A stretch of DNA of 64,000 bases from Bradyrhizobium diazoefficiens. Its GTDB lineage: Bacteria > Pseudomonadota > Alphaproteobacteria > Rhizobiales > Xanthobacteraceae. This document shows positions 16,588 through 25,377 of this stretch, piece by piece. The notes beneath the pieces are model-generated. The model worked only from the letters and a program-made list of their open reading frames with translations. It made no database searches and was not told the origin of the DNA. The stretch's first letter is position 1. Each line of letters begins with the position of its first letter. A program made the position numbers and the translations under genes. The DNA lies in NCBI RefSeq assembly GCF_016616235.1, contig NZ_CP067100.1, positions 3,283,001-3,347,000 on the forward strand, given 5' to 3'.

Positions 16588-18282
16588 ATGAACGCTGCGG
16601 CGCTCGGATCCGGTTTCAATTCCGGAACCAAACTCTTTAAGAAATTTGTTCAGTTCGCGCGCGGCGCCGATGCGCTGAGCGTCGCGGAGAAGGTCTACAG
16701 CATCGCCGGCTTCCTGGCGATCGTCACCGCCTTCCTGCTCGTCATGTCGATCCAGTCGGTGCGATTGCAGACGACCTATCGGCACATGCACGCTAGCTCC
16801 GCTGAGGCTGCGATCAATGTCGGACTCGTCAACGCGCTGATCTATGCCATCGTCATGGATTCGCGCGGCATCTATATGTCGAGTGATCGTGCCGCGGTGA
16901 AGCCGTTCGCCGACGGGGTGGTGCGCCGCAATCGCGAGCTTGCCGACGCGGTGAGGAGCATGGAGCGGACGGTCGGTGACGATGATGCCGGAGAAATCGC
17001 CACGTTCCGGCAGCGCATCGCGCAGTTCATCGACTTCCGCAAGGAACTGGTGCGGCGCGGCCTGGAGATCAGCCCGGCGGCGGCGCGCGAATGGGGCGAC
17101 AACGACACCAACCGGACGCTGCGCAGCGAGCTCAACGGGGATCTCGAGACGCTCGAACGGATCTATCGGCAGCGGGCCCACGATGCCGACGAGCTCGCCA
17201 ACGAGAACCGCTACGCCGCCGCCTATTTGTTCGGGCTCGGACTCGCGGCCCTCTTTCTCGCCGGCTTGAATGTCGTCGTGATGCGGACCTCCGTCGTCGC
17301 GGCGCTGGCCGAGATCACGCAGGCGACCGACCGGATCGCGGACGGCGACGTCGAGAGCGAGGTGCCGCATCTGGGCCGTCATGACGAGATCGGGCGCCTC
17401 GCGCGCGCCGTGCAGCACTTCCGCGACGCCGTGGCGCGCATCTTCGAACTGGAGGAGCTCGAGCTCGGCACCGCGCAGGCGCGCGATGCGGCGAGGTCGG
17501 AGCGCGACAAGTTCAATGACAAGTACCAGGCCAAGAAATGGCAGCTCTCGGCTGCGATCAACAGCATGCCGCAGGGCCTGATCATGCTCGACGGCAAGGC
17601 CAATGTGGTCGCGATGAACGCCAACTACCGGCGGATCTACAATCTGCCCGAGACGATCCAAGCGGGATCGACGCTCGAGGAAATCCTCCAGCACCGGGTC
17701 GAGAGCGGGTTGTTCAACGGCGACGTCGGGAAATATGTTGCCGCAGTTCTCGCCCGGATCGCCAAGCGCGAGCCGACGGCCTATGAGATCACCCTGAACG
17801 ACGGCCGCACCATCAAGATCTATGAGCGTCCCATGGACGGCGGCGGCTGGGTCTCGGTGCAGGAGGACGTCACCGAGCAGCGCCAGCGCGAGCGCATCCT
17901 CGAGCGGACCGAGCGCTTTCTCGCCACCATCGTCGAAAATGTGCATGAGGGCATCATCGCCAAGGACGCCCGCACGATGCGCTATCTGTTCATCAACAAG
18001 GCTGCCGAGAAGCAGATTGGCCTGGCGCGCACTCAGATCGTCGGCAGGACTGCGCGCGAATTGTTCTCGGCGGAGACGGCCGAACTCATCGAGAAGCGTG
18101 ATGGGCAGTTGCTCTGGCAAAAGCAACAGCTCGAGCCGATCGTCGACACCATCAACAATCCGGTTCGCGGCCGGCGCGTGGTATCCTGGAGACGATTGCA
18201 GATTGGCAGTGCGACGGAGGACTCGCACATATTCGTGACGATCGCCGAGGATCTCGCCGATCAGGCGGGAGCGGCTGCGTAA
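16588..18282 (+). CDS. membrane sensor with HAMP and two PAS domains, no output domain
   Basis: 564 residues. One helix at ~35-55, a ~155-residue periplasmic sensor region, a second helix at ~213-235 and a HAMP segment (residues ~237-290, DRIADGDVESEVPHLGRHDE). A coiled coil leads to two PAS domains at ~318-430 and ~445-555, the first ending in the characteristic YERPMDGGGWVSVQEDVTEQ. The protein stops after the second PAS with no kinase, GGDEF, EAL or methyl-accepting domain, and no such domain is encoded just downstream in any frame I checked. AAGGAGAGG before the ATG is a strong Shine-Dalgarno. Confidence 0.85.
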   Translation: MNAAALGSGFNSGTKLFKKFVQFARGADALSVAEKVYSIAGFLAIVTAFLLVMSIQSVRLQTTYRHMHASSAEAAINVGLVNALIYAIVMDSRGIYMSSDRAAVKPFADGVVRRNRELADAVRSMERTVGDDDAGEIATFRQRIAQFIDFRKELVRRGLEISPAAAREWGDNDTNRTLRSELNGDLETLERIYRQRAHDADELANENRYAAAYLFGLGLAALFLAGLNVVVMRTSVVAALAEITQATDRIADGDVESEVPHLGRHDEIGRLARAVQHFRDAVARIFELEELELGTAQARDAARSERDKFNDKYQAKKWQLSAAINSMPQGLIMLDGKANVVAMNANYRRIYNLPETIQAGSTLEEILQHRVESGLFNGDVGKYVAAVLARIAKREPTAYEITLNDGRTIKIYERPMDGGGWVSVQEDVTEQRQRERILERTERFLATIVENVHEGIIAKDARTMRYLFINKAAEKQIGLARTQIVGRTARELFSAETAELIEKRDGQLLWQKQQLEPIVDTINNPVRGRRVVSWRRLQIGSATEDSHIFVTIAEDLADQAGAAA

Positions 18283-18394
18283 CGGCAATTACATCACCGC
18301 GATGTCCTCCCGGCGATCGGTGATCGTGATGTGACGGCACTTGTTCCGGAACGGGTCTTGGGTCGGACCGTTGACGGGTAAAGGAGTGTGTCCG

Positions 18395-18730
18395 ATGGCC
18401 CTCTCGTCTGCAACCATGTCAACGAAGACCCTGATCGTGATCCTCAGTCTCGCTGCGATGCCGGCCGTATCGTTGGCGCAAGCCACCGGCGGCGCTGGCT
18501 CGACGGGATCGACCGGCTCGACTGGGTCAACCGGCTCAGCTGGTGGTGTCGCAAATTCCCCGGCTTCGCCGCCCGGCACCAACAGCCTGGGGACGGCGCA
18601 ATCATCCGGCCGCGGATCGGGCATCACCACCGGCACCGGGACCGGTGCGGATCCCACCGCCGACGCCACGGTCAATTCCGAGAACCGGCTGCTCGACCAG
18701 AAGATGAAGAGCATCTGCCGCGGCTGCTGA
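18395..18730 (+). CDS. small secreted protein with Gly-Ser-Thr repeats
   Basis: 111 residues from ATG 18395. This start, or the ATG at 18416, gives a classical signal peptide (TLIVILSLAAMPAVSLA, cleavage before QATGG). The mature part opens with GST repeats (GSTGSTGSTGSTGS), is Gly/Thr-rich and low-complexity, and ends with SICRGC. There is no known domain. The repeat is encoded by tandem TCGAC(C/T)GG-type triplet blocks, prone to length change. Likely a cell-surface or periplasmic low-complexity protein. Confidence 0.6.
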   Translation: MALSSATMSTKTLIVILSLAAMPAVSLAQATGGAGSTGSTGSTGSTGSAGGVANSPASPPGTNSLGTAQSSGRGSGITTGTGTGADPTADATVNSENRLLDQKMKSICRGC

Positions 18731-18831
18731 TGCTCGCGCGGAAGTGAGGCAGTGCGGCTGTCGGGAATGCCCGAGTGAGGTTAGCTTCCTGCTTTGAAGC
18801 GTGGAACGTGTCCACGCGGAGGGATCGAGTA

Positions 18832-19191
18832 ATGTTGCGCAAGATGATCATGACGGTGCTGGCCGTTGCGGCGGTCGGGCTGGCGCCGCAGGCGGCACAG
18901 GCTGCGGGCGGTTTCGGGCATGGCGGAGGCTGGCACGGCGGTGGCGGCTGGGGCCATGGCGGCCACTGGCATGGCGGCGCCTTCTGGCCCGGCGCCGCCA
19001 TCGGGGCGGGGCTTGCCGGCGCCGGTTACTACGGCAGCTATTACGGCTACGGCTATCCTTATTATTACGGCGAGCCCTACTATTATGATACCGGCTACGA
19101 CGACGGCGGTTATAGCGGCTGCTACGTCGTGCGCAAGCGCGTGATGACGCCTGCAGGATGGCAATATCGTCGCGTCGACGTCTGCGAATAG
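18832..19191 (+). CDS. secreted Gly/His/Tyr-rich protein
   Basis: 119 residues from ATG 18832, preceded by GCGGAGGGA. Signal peptide of ~24 residues (MTVLAVAAVGLAPQAAQA), then a Gly/His/Trp-rich block (GHGGGWHGGGGWGHGGHWHG), a hydrophobic stretch (AAIGAGLAGAG) and a Tyr-rich block (YYGSYYGYGYPYYYG). A conserved-looking tail CYVVRKRVMTPAGWQYRRVD follows. Small proteins of this type are common in Bradyrhizobium. His clusters could bind metal, but that is speculative. Confidence 0.75.
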   Translation: MLRKMIMTVLAVAAVGLAPQAAQAAGGFGHGGGWHGGGGWGHGGHWHGGAFWPGAAIGAGLAGAGYYGSYYGYGYPYYYGEPYYYDTGYDDGGYSGCYVVRKRVMTPAGWQYRRVDVCE

Positions 19192-19213
19192 CGGGACGAC
19201 CGGCCGGCCCCAT

Positions 19214-19255
19214 AAAAAACAAGGCCGTTGACGCAGTATACCGTCAACGACCTTG
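19214..19255 (-). terminator. intrinsic terminator for the 19381-19875 transcript
   Basis: On the minus strand the arms CAAGGTCGTTGACG and CGTCAACGGCCTTG pair with a single mismatch and are followed directly by six T residues (plus-strand AAAAAA at 19214-19219). This is a textbook rho-independent terminator for the gene whose 3' end is at 19381. Confidence 0.85.
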
Positions 19256-19380
19256 CCAGCCCCGGATATTGAAATCGGCTCACGCCATCCGGTGACGGCG
19301 AGCATCGCGCGGAATCACACGGGCGAATGTGATCCAGTTCACAAGTCTCGAAAATAAAGTCCGGCGCTGCGGCCGGGTGC

Positions 19381-19875
19381 TCAGCCGCGCGAGCGCTTGC
19401 GGGCGCTGGCGTGCACGCGCTGCCGTGCCGGTTTCCTGCGGGTAACCGAGGGTGTCTCGACCTCGTTGGAGCGGGCGCTGGCAAAGGACTGTCGCAAGCC
19501 CTCGATCGACTCGTTCAGCGTCGCGACCTGCTCCGAAAGGCGCTTGGTGTCGGCCTGCTGGGCCGCCATCAGCCGTTTCATGGTCTGGAGCTGGTCCTGC
19601 ACGACCTGAAGCTGGTCGATCGATTCCTGCTGGGTGGCCTCCAGCCCCTTGGTCTTCTCGACCAGCTGCTCGGACGCTTGGGCCGTGCGGGCCTGGAGCT
19701 GCCGCGACGCGACCACTCGGTCGGTCTCCGGCGCAGCGCCAGTGTAGGCGCGCCAGATTGCGATCGAGGTCACGCCAGCAATCAGCAGGAGAAGGGCAGC
19801 GGCCGTCAGCGCGATGGGCTGGGCGCCGAGGCGAAGCAGCGGGTTGGACGATGTGTCTTCTGCGAGATCGATCAT
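19381..19875 (-). CDS. single-helix protein with coiled coil
   Basis: 164 residues: a short N-terminal cytoplasmic part, one membrane helix at ~20-42 (IALTAAALLLLIAGVTSIAI), then a long heptad-rich region (~55-135, SEQLVEKTKGLEATQQESID and on) predicted to be a coiled coil. The tail is very basic (RRKPARQRVHASARKRSRG). No enzyme motif. It could be a scaffold or cell-envelope protein. A strong terminator lies 126 bp after the stop. Confidence 0.65.
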   Translation of the reverse strand: MIDLAEDTSSNPLLRLGAQPIALTAAALLLLIAGVTSIAIWRAYTGAAPETDRVVASRQLQARTAQASEQLVEKTKGLEATQQESIDQLQVVQDQLQTMKRLMAAQQADTKRLSEQVATLNESIEGLRQSFASARSNEVETPSVTRRKPARQRVHASARKRSRG

Positions 19876-20161
19876 TCGCTGACAAAACCCAAATTGAAAC
19901 TTGGTGAGTGGCGAAGACCGGCACCCCAGGAACGCAGAACCGGGGCGGCCGGGGGTGTCCCGAAAACGTTAGGTTTCCGCAAGGAATGGGACCAAAAAGA
20001 GGCCGTCAGCCGAAAAACGTAATTGTCCCAAGCCCGCCGGCTTTTTCGGGAACGGGATCGGCGCGCCAAAAAAAGCCCGCCCACGCCGAATTCGGCATGA
20101 GCGGGATATCGCGGTTCGATCAGCCGTCCGAGGACAGCCCTGTGTTCATGCAACGAATCCG

Positions 20162-20353
20162 CTAGGGACGGGCGGCCTTCAACGAAGGCTGAATCGTCAT
20201 GCGGTAGGCAATGAACGCGCTGCCGTCGAAGGTCTCCACGACCTCGTCGCAGGCCGGACAGCGGTACTCGCCCGTGTTGGGCGGCGGTGTCGTCAGTGCC
20301 AATCGCCGGAAACCGGCGCCGCACGCGGAGCACGTCACGTCGTTCTTTTTCAT
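20162..20353 (-). CDS. small zinc-ribbon-like protein
   Basis: 63 residues from ATG 20353. Two CxxC pairs, CSACG near residue 8 and CPACD near residue 32, fit a zinc ribbon. The rest is polar with no membrane segment. Longer in-frame extension to 20458 has poor coding character and was not used. The role is unknown; small rhizobial zinc-ribbon proteins of this size are common. Confidence 0.65.
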   Translation of the reverse strand: MKKNDVTCSACGAGFRRLALTTPPPNTGEYRCPACDEVVETFDGSAFIAYRMTIQPSLKAARP

Positions 20354-20454
20354 GCAAGTCCCGTAAAAATACTGGTGCGGCTTCTTAGCACGGGCCGGAG
20401 CGAAAATGGGGCGCTCTATGACAGAAACATAAAAGTTGATCGGCAGGTTGCCAG

Positions 20455-21186
20455 TCAAGGCTGAAACGGCGCGAACGGGCCGGAATAGGGCTTCGATCGC
20501 GGCGCGGCGTAGGGCCCGAGCCGCGACGTCTTCAGCCCGAGCCGCACCAGTCCTTCCGCCAGCATTACCGCCGCGGCGATGCCGTCGATCACGGGTAGGC
20601 CGTGCGTCGTGGTGAGTTCAGTGGCGAGATCAGCCATGCCGGCGCAGCCGAGCACGATGGCTTCGGCGCGATCGTCGCGGATCGCAGCCGTGATCTCCGC
20701 GGAGATTTTTCCCAATGCGTCTGTATTGCGCTCCTCGAGCGCGAGCACGGGGACCTCGGCGGCGCGGACGCGGGCGCAGCGCTCAGCGAGGCCGTATTTC
20801 CGCAAGTTGTGTTCAAGCGGCACGATGGAGACACCGAGCGTCGTCACCACGGCAAAGCGTGCCGCGATCAGGCTGGCGACGTGGAAGCCGGCTTCGCCGA
20901 TGCCGATCACCGGTGCCTTCGCGGCAGCACGGGCGGCGTCGAGGCCAGTGTCATCGAAGCAGGCGATGATGTGTGCATCCGCGCCGTCGCGGTCGGCCTC
21001 GCGGATGCAGCCGAGCATGCCGGGCACCGCGAAGGCCTCGTCGTAGAACCCCTCGATCGAGACCGGGCCCATCGACGGCTGTCGCGCATCGATCTCGGTG
21101 CCGGACGAAGCCATCGCGCGCGCAGCGGCAGCGATCTTCGCCGTCATCGACGCGGTGGTATTGGGATTGACGACGTGCAGTCGCAT
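20455..21186 (-). CDS. Asp/Glu/hydantoin racemase family protein
   Basis: 243 residues starting MRLHVVNPNTTASMT at ATG 21186, a typical opening of the hydantoin racemase/AroM branch. Both catalytic cysteines are present: Cys in HIIACFDDTGLD near residue 74 and Cys in VLGCAGMADL near 180. Such enzymes racemise hydantoins or acidic amino acids by a two-base mechanism. It is the last gene of the ABC operon, 4 bp after the second permease, so the imported solute is probably its substrate or a precursor. Longer starts read into the permease gene. Confidence 0.85.
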   Translation of the reverse strand: MRLHVVNPNTTASMTAKIAAAARAMASSGTEIDARQPSMGPVSIEGFYDEAFAVPGMLGCIREADRDGADAHIIACFDDTGLDAARAAAKAPVIGIGEAGFHVASLIAARFAVVTTLGVSIVPLEHNLRKYGLAERCARVRAAEVPVLALEERNTDALGKISAEITAAIRDDRAEAIVLGCAGMADLATELTTTHGLPVIDGIAAAVMLAEGLVRLGLKTSRLGPYAAPRSKPYSGPFAPFQP

Positions 21187-21190
21187 CGTT

Positions 21191-22069
21191 TTAGACGAGT
21201 CCCTGGCCGGCATCCGAACCCTTGGCCGCTTGCCGCTTGTTGAGCACGTGGATGGTGCCGAGTGCAAGGGCAATGACCGTGAACGAGACCGCCGAGATCA
21301 CGGTGCCAAGCGCATAGATGTCGGGGTTGGTCACAGTGGTGGTGAGGCCCTGGAGGTCGAGCGGCAACGTGTTCACCGCGCCGATCGCCTGGCTGGAGTG
21401 GGCAAGCTCGTCCCAGGACAGCGTGAAGCCGAACAGGCCGATGCCAATAACGGAAGGCAGGATAATCGGCAGCACGACATAGCGGAACGTCTGCCACGGC
21501 GTTGCGCCGAGATCGCGCGCGGCCTCCTCCAGCCTGGGGTCGAAGCGGTTGAAGATCGCGAACATGATCAGAAGCCCGAACGGCAGCGTCCAGGTCAGAT
21601 GCGCACCGAGACCCGAGGTGAGCAGGCCCATCGAGGTCTCGAAATTCTCATTCCAATGCGCCTTGATCAGATCGTCGATGATGCGGAATTCCAGCGAGAT
21701 GCCGAGCGAGGTGATGATCGAGGGCACGATCAGGCTCGCGATGGCCGAGTAGAACAAGATGCTCTGTGCCTTGAACTTGCGTCGGAACGCCATGCCGGCG
21801 GCGACCGACAGCACGACGGTGACGATCATCACGATCAGGCCGAGCAGCAGCGAGCGGCGGAAGGCGGCGCCGAGATCGACGATGCCGGTGCCGTGGAACA
21901 GTTTTGTGATCCAGAAGGTCGACACGCCATTCATCGGGAAGGTGAGGCCGCCCTGCGGCCTCTGGAACGACAGGACATAGATGGCGATCATCGGGCCGTA
22001 GAGAAACAGCACTTAGGCCGCGAAGAAGATCGCGAGCACGTAGAAAGAGCGGGGGCGTCCTTCCTTCAT
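21191..22069 (-). pseudogene. ABC permease (PotC-like) interrupted by an in-frame TAA
   Basis: The natural start is the ATG at 22069, 3 bp after the upstream permease's stop. Codon 19 is TAA (plus-strand TTA at 22013-22015), in the middle of the first membrane helix: FYVLAIFFAA, stop, VLFLYGPMIAIY. The frame is otherwise intact for 274 more codons with the permease motif EEAARDLGATPWQTFRYVVLP near the EAA loop. The base change from a Tyr or other sense codon is the simplest explanation. GTG directly follows the stop (TAAGTG), so reinitiation could give a protein lacking half of helix 1. It may be inactive, reinitiated, or a sequencing error. Confidence 0.75.
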
Positions 22070-22072
22070 GCG

Positions 22073-23026
22073 CTAGAGCTCCTTCTTGATGTCGACGATG
22101 CGCGACATCATGGTGATGATCAGGAAGGTAATGGCGAGCAGGATCACCGCGTTGGCGGCCGCCGCGGGGAATTGCAGCGCGTTCACGCGCGTCTCGATGA
22201 TCTTGCCGGCGGCGGCGATCTGCTGGCCGCCCATTACGCCGATGGTGATGAAATCGCCCATGACAATGGTGATGACGAAGATCGAGCCGATCACGATGCC
22301 GGGCTTTGCCAAAGGGATGATGACGTTGGCCAGGGTCTGGAAGCCGGTGGCGCCGGCATCATAGGCCGCCTCGATCAGCGACTTGTCGATGCGGATCATC
22401 GAATTGAAGATCGGCACCACCATGAAGAAGGTGAAGAGATGGACCAGCGCCAGCACCACGGAGAATTCGGAGAACAGCAGCCACTCCAAGGGTTGGTTGA
22501 CCAGCCCGGTCTTCATCAGGCCGGAGTTGACGAGGCCGTTGCGGCCGAGCAGCGGAATCCAGGCGATCATGCGGATCACGTTGGAGGTCCAGAACGGGAT
22601 CGTGCAGAGCAGCGACAGTCCCATCTGCCAGGTCCTGGACCTGACGTGGAAGGCAAGGAAGTAGGCGACCCAGAAGCCGATGAACAGCGTGATGGCCCAG
22701 ACCAGGAAGCAGAGTTTGAGCGTCTTCAGATAGGTCTTGCCGATCGTGCAGAGATCGGGGAGCTGCGCGATGCAGCCTTCGAATGTGTCGGTGTAGCCGC
22801 GGCCCGAGAAGGCCGGCAGCAGCTGGTATTCATTGTAGTCCCAGAAGGAGACGATGACGACGAAGACGAGCGGAATCAGGAAGAAGGCGAGAAACACCAG
22901 CATCATCGGTCCGGCCTGGAGCCAGGAGACGCAGGAGGGCGACAGCCGCGTCGGCTTTGCGGCGCGCGCTGTGCCCGACCCCGGGATCAATCCCGGGGAC
23001 GCCTGTTGCAGGACCTCTTCCGACAT
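22073..23026 (-). CDS. ABC transporter permease (PotB-like)
   Basis: 317 residues from ATG 23026, 5 bp after the binding-protein gene. Six helices; a long periplasmic loop after helix 1 (YNEYQLLPAFSGRGYTDTFE). The EAA-type cytoplasmic loop IEAAYDAGATGFQTLANVII near residue 225 contacts the ATPase. Resembles PotB/YdcU-type permeases for polyamine-like or small organic substrates. The N-terminus contains a palindrome-encoded segment (see 22979-22998). Confidence 0.9.
   Translation of the reverse strand: MSEEVLQQASPGLIPGSGTARAAKPTRLSPSCVSWLQAGPMMLVFLAFFLIPLVFVVIVSFWDYNEYQLLPAFSGRGYTDTFEGCIAQLPDLCTIGKTYLKTLKLCFLVWAITLFIGFWVAYFLAFHVRSRTWQMGLSLLCTIPFWTSNVIRMIAWIPLLGRNGLVNSGLMKTGLVNQPLEWLLFSEFSVVLALVHLFTFFMVVPIFNSMIRIDKSLIEAAYDAGATGFQTLANVIIPLAKPGIVIGSIFVITIVMGDFITIGVMGGQQIAAAGKIIETRVNALQFPAAAANAVILLAITFLIITMMSRIVDIKKEL
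22979..22998. repeat. palindrome within the permease N-terminal codons
   Basis: CCCCGGGA-TCAA-TCCCGGGG, a perfect 8-bp inverted repeat with a 4-nt loop, lies at codons ~10-16 of the 22073-23026 gene. It encodes part of the poorly conserved-looking GLIPGSGTARAAKP stretch before the first helix. Confidence 0.7.
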
Positions 23027-23031
23027 GTCCG

Positions 23032-24318
23032 TTACGCCGCGATGAACTCGTTCCACTTGCGGACCATGTAGTCGTTCTCGTCCATCACGGCGTTCCAGCA
23101 CGCGACCGCGCCCATGCGATCCTCGTAGGAGCCGCCGTCACGCACGGAGCCTGCCTTCTCCAGCAGCGAGCCGTCGGGCGCCTTGATGTCCTTTTCGGCC
23201 GGCTTGCCTTCCATCCAGTACGCCCACTCATAGGGCTCCATATGCGCCTTCGCGGTGGAGAGCACGGCGGAGTAGTAGCCCTGGCGATTGAGATAAGCGC
23301 CGGCATAGCCGGACAGGAACCAGTTGACGAACTCATAGGTCCAGTCGAGCTTCGCACCCGACACGCCCTTGGAGACGCAGAAGCCCGAGGCCCAGGAGCG
23401 ATAGCCTTCCTTCAGCGGTTGGAAGGTGCAGGCGATGCCCATCGAGCGCACCTTGGTCACCGCCGGCGACCACATCGACTGGATCACGGTCTCGCCCGAG
23501 GCCATCAGGTTGACGCTCTCGTTGAAATCCTTCCAGAACGCGCGGAACTGGCCCGCCTTCTTGGCCTCGGTCATCACCTTCATGGTGAGATCGATCTCGT
23601 CCTTGGTCATGTTGCCCTTGTCGGCATATTTGTACTTGCCCGTGGCTTCCACGACCATCGCGGCATCCATGATGCCGATCGAGGGGATGTTGAGGATCGA
23701 GGCCTTGCCCTTGAACTCGGGGTTGAGCAGCTCGGACCACGAGCTGATCGGCCGCTTGATCAAATCGGGGCGGATGCCGAGCGTGTCGGCGTTGTAGACT
23801 GTCGGGATCAGGGTGACGAATTCCGTCGCCGATGTCGCGAATTTCTTGGAGTCCTTGCCTTCGAGATAGAGCACCTTCCAGGGCGCGGTGCCCTGGCCGC
23901 CGATCTTCTTGCCGCCGGGCGTCTCGCCCTTGGTGAAGACGGGCGTGATGTTGTCGAATTCCTTGATCTTCTTTGCGTCGAGGGCAAGGATGTTGCCTGA
24001 CGGCACGATCTTCTTCAGCGAGAAATATTCGGTGTCGAGCACGTCGAACGAGTTCGGCTGGGTCATCACGCGGTTGGTGACGTCGTCGGTGGTCGCGGTG
24101 ATGTATTCGATCTTGATGCCGGTGTCCTTCAGGCACTGCCTGGAGATGTCGTCGCCTTCGTTCACGGCGGTACCGAGATAGCGCAGCACCTTGGTCTCGG
24201 CCGACTGTACATAGGGAAAGCCGGTGATCGCCCCGGAGCCGGCGGCAAGGCCGGCGAGACTGGCACTGCCCTTGAGCAGGGTGCGGCGGCTGAGGCCCTT
24301 CTTGGTCGTCTCGGTCAT
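23032..24318 (-). CDS. ABC transporter substrate-binding protein, Tat-exported
   Basis: 428 residues. The N-terminus has a twin-arginine signal (SRRTLLKGSASLAGLAAG), so it is exported folded. The rest is a family 1 extracellular solute-binding protein of the PotD/spermidine-putrescine type, with YLGTAVNEGDDIS, FKGKASILNIPSIG and WMEGKPAEKDIKAPDG blocks. It binds the solute in the periplasm and delivers it to the two permeases. Start at ATG 24318 rather than the in-frame 24342 because the Tat motif then begins 10 residues in. Confidence 0.9.
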   Translation of the reverse strand: MTETTKKGLSRRTLLKGSASLAGLAAGSGAITGFPYVQSAETKVLRYLGTAVNEGDDISRQCLKDTGIKIEYITATTDDVTNRVMTQPNSFDVLDTEYFSLKKIVPSGNILALDAKKIKEFDNITPVFTKGETPGGKKIGGQGTAPWKVLYLEGKDSKKFATSATEFVTLIPTVYNADTLGIRPDLIKRPISSWSELLNPEFKGKASILNIPSIGIMDAAMVVEATGKYKYADKGNMTKDEIDLTMKVMTEAKKAGQFRAFWKDFNESVNLMASGETVIQSMWSPAVTKVRSMGIACTFQPLKEGYRSWASGFCVSKGVSGAKLDWTYEFVNWFLSGYAGAYLNRQGYYSAVLSTAKAHMEPYEWAYWMEGKPAEKDIKAPDGSLLEKAGSVRDGGSYEDRMGAVACWNAVMDENDYMVRKWNEFIAA

Positions 24319-24360
24319 GTCAGTCACTCCTCTGTTGCGCATTCCACGGATTGAGCGGCG

Positions 24361-25377
24361 CTATTGCAGACGCTGCGCCTTGGCGGGATCCCAGGTGACC
24401 AGCACGCGATCGCCCGGACGGAAGGGGTGGACGTCGAAGGTGGCCTCGGGAACGTGGGAGAACAGGGCGGTGCCGTCGTCGAGCGTGAGCGAGACCGCGA
24501 TGTAGGAGCCCTGGTATTCCGTCTGGGTCAGCAGCGCCGGCGCGCCGAACGCGCCGTCAGCGACCGACCGGATGCCGAACTGATCGGCGCGCACCGCGAT
24601 CAGTTTGCCGGCGTCGCTGAGGACGTTGTGGCCGCCGATGAAGCGCGCCACGAATTCGGTGCGGGGATGGTGGAAGATGTCGCGCGCGGTGCCCTGCTGC
24701 TCGATCCTGCCGTGGTTCATCACCACGATGTGGTCGGCGAGCGCCATCGCTTCCTCCTGGCCATGGGTGACCTGGATGAAGCTGATGCCGAGCTCGCGCT
24801 GCAGCCGCTTCAGCTCGCCGCGCATCCTCACCCGCAGGAATGGATCGAGCGCCGACAGCGGCTCGTCGAGCAAGAGGATCTGCGGCTCAGTGATGAGGGC
24901 GCGGGCGAGCGCAACGCGCTGCTGCTGGCCGCCGGAGAGTTGTGCAGGGAGGCGGCTGGCATAGGATGTCATCGCGACGAGCTCGAGTAACTCGCCGGCA
25001 CGCTTGTGTCTGGCAGCACGGTCGACGCCGCGCATTTTCAGGGCAAACGCCACGTTGTCGAGCACGGTCAGATGCGGAAACAGGGCGTAGGACTGGAACA
25101 TCATCGCCGTGCCGCGCTTCGCGGGCGCGAGGTCAGTGACGTTCTGCGCGCCGAGGATGATGTCGCCCGCGCTGACCGCCTCGTGGCCCGCGATCATCCG
25201 CAGGGTCGAGGTCTTGCCGCAGCCGGAGGGGCCGAGCAGGCAGCAATAAGTGCCGGCCGGGATCTTCAGGCTGACGTTGTCGACTGCCAGCGTGGTGTCG
25301 TAGCGCTTGGTGACGGCGACCAGTTCGAGAGCGGCGGGAGTGGCCATGGCGTGTCCGGGAGGAGGGCGGTGCTTCAT
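24361..25377 (-). CDS. ABC transporter ATP-binding protein (PotA-like)
   Basis: 338 residues with Walker A GPSGCGKTS, signature LSGGQQQRVALARAL, Walker B ILLLDEPLSALD and the switch His in VTHGQEEA. A C-terminal ~100-residue TOBE/MOP-type regulatory domain follows (ISVTLDDGTALF, GDRVLVTWDPAKAQ). It energises the importer. The ATG at 25377 follows GGAGAGAGGC; an internal ATG at 25347 is possible. It is the first gene of the operon and diverges from a GntR regulator. Confidence 0.93.
   Translation of the reverse strand: MKHRPPPGHAMATPAALELVAVTKRYDTTLAVDNVSLKIPAGTYCCLLGPSGCGKTSTLRMIAGHEAVSAGDIILGAQNVTDLAPAKRGTAMMFQSYALFPHLTVLDNVAFALKMRGVDRAARHKRAGELLELVAMTSYASRLPAQLSGGQQQRVALARALITEPQILLLDEPLSALDPFLRVRMRGELKRLQRELGISFIQVTHGQEEAMALADHIVVMNHGRIEQQGTARDIFHHPRTEFVARFIGGHNVLSDAGKLIAVRADQFGIRSVADGAFGAPALLTQTEYQGSYIAVSLTLDDGTALFSHVPEATFDVHPFRPGDRVLVTWDPAKAQRLQ

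Noticed and set aside
19908..20165. 85-residue plus-strand ORF between the coiled-coil protein and the zinc-ribbon gene
   Set aside because: No Shine-Dalgarno, no domain, mixed composition in a gap with several A-rich runs. Treated as non-coding.
21098..23071. 657-residue plus-strand ORF antisense to two ABC permeases
   Set aside because: The composition (long His/Asp/Glu/Arg runs) is the standard shadow of membrane-protein codons; the permeases on the other strand have clear family motifs.
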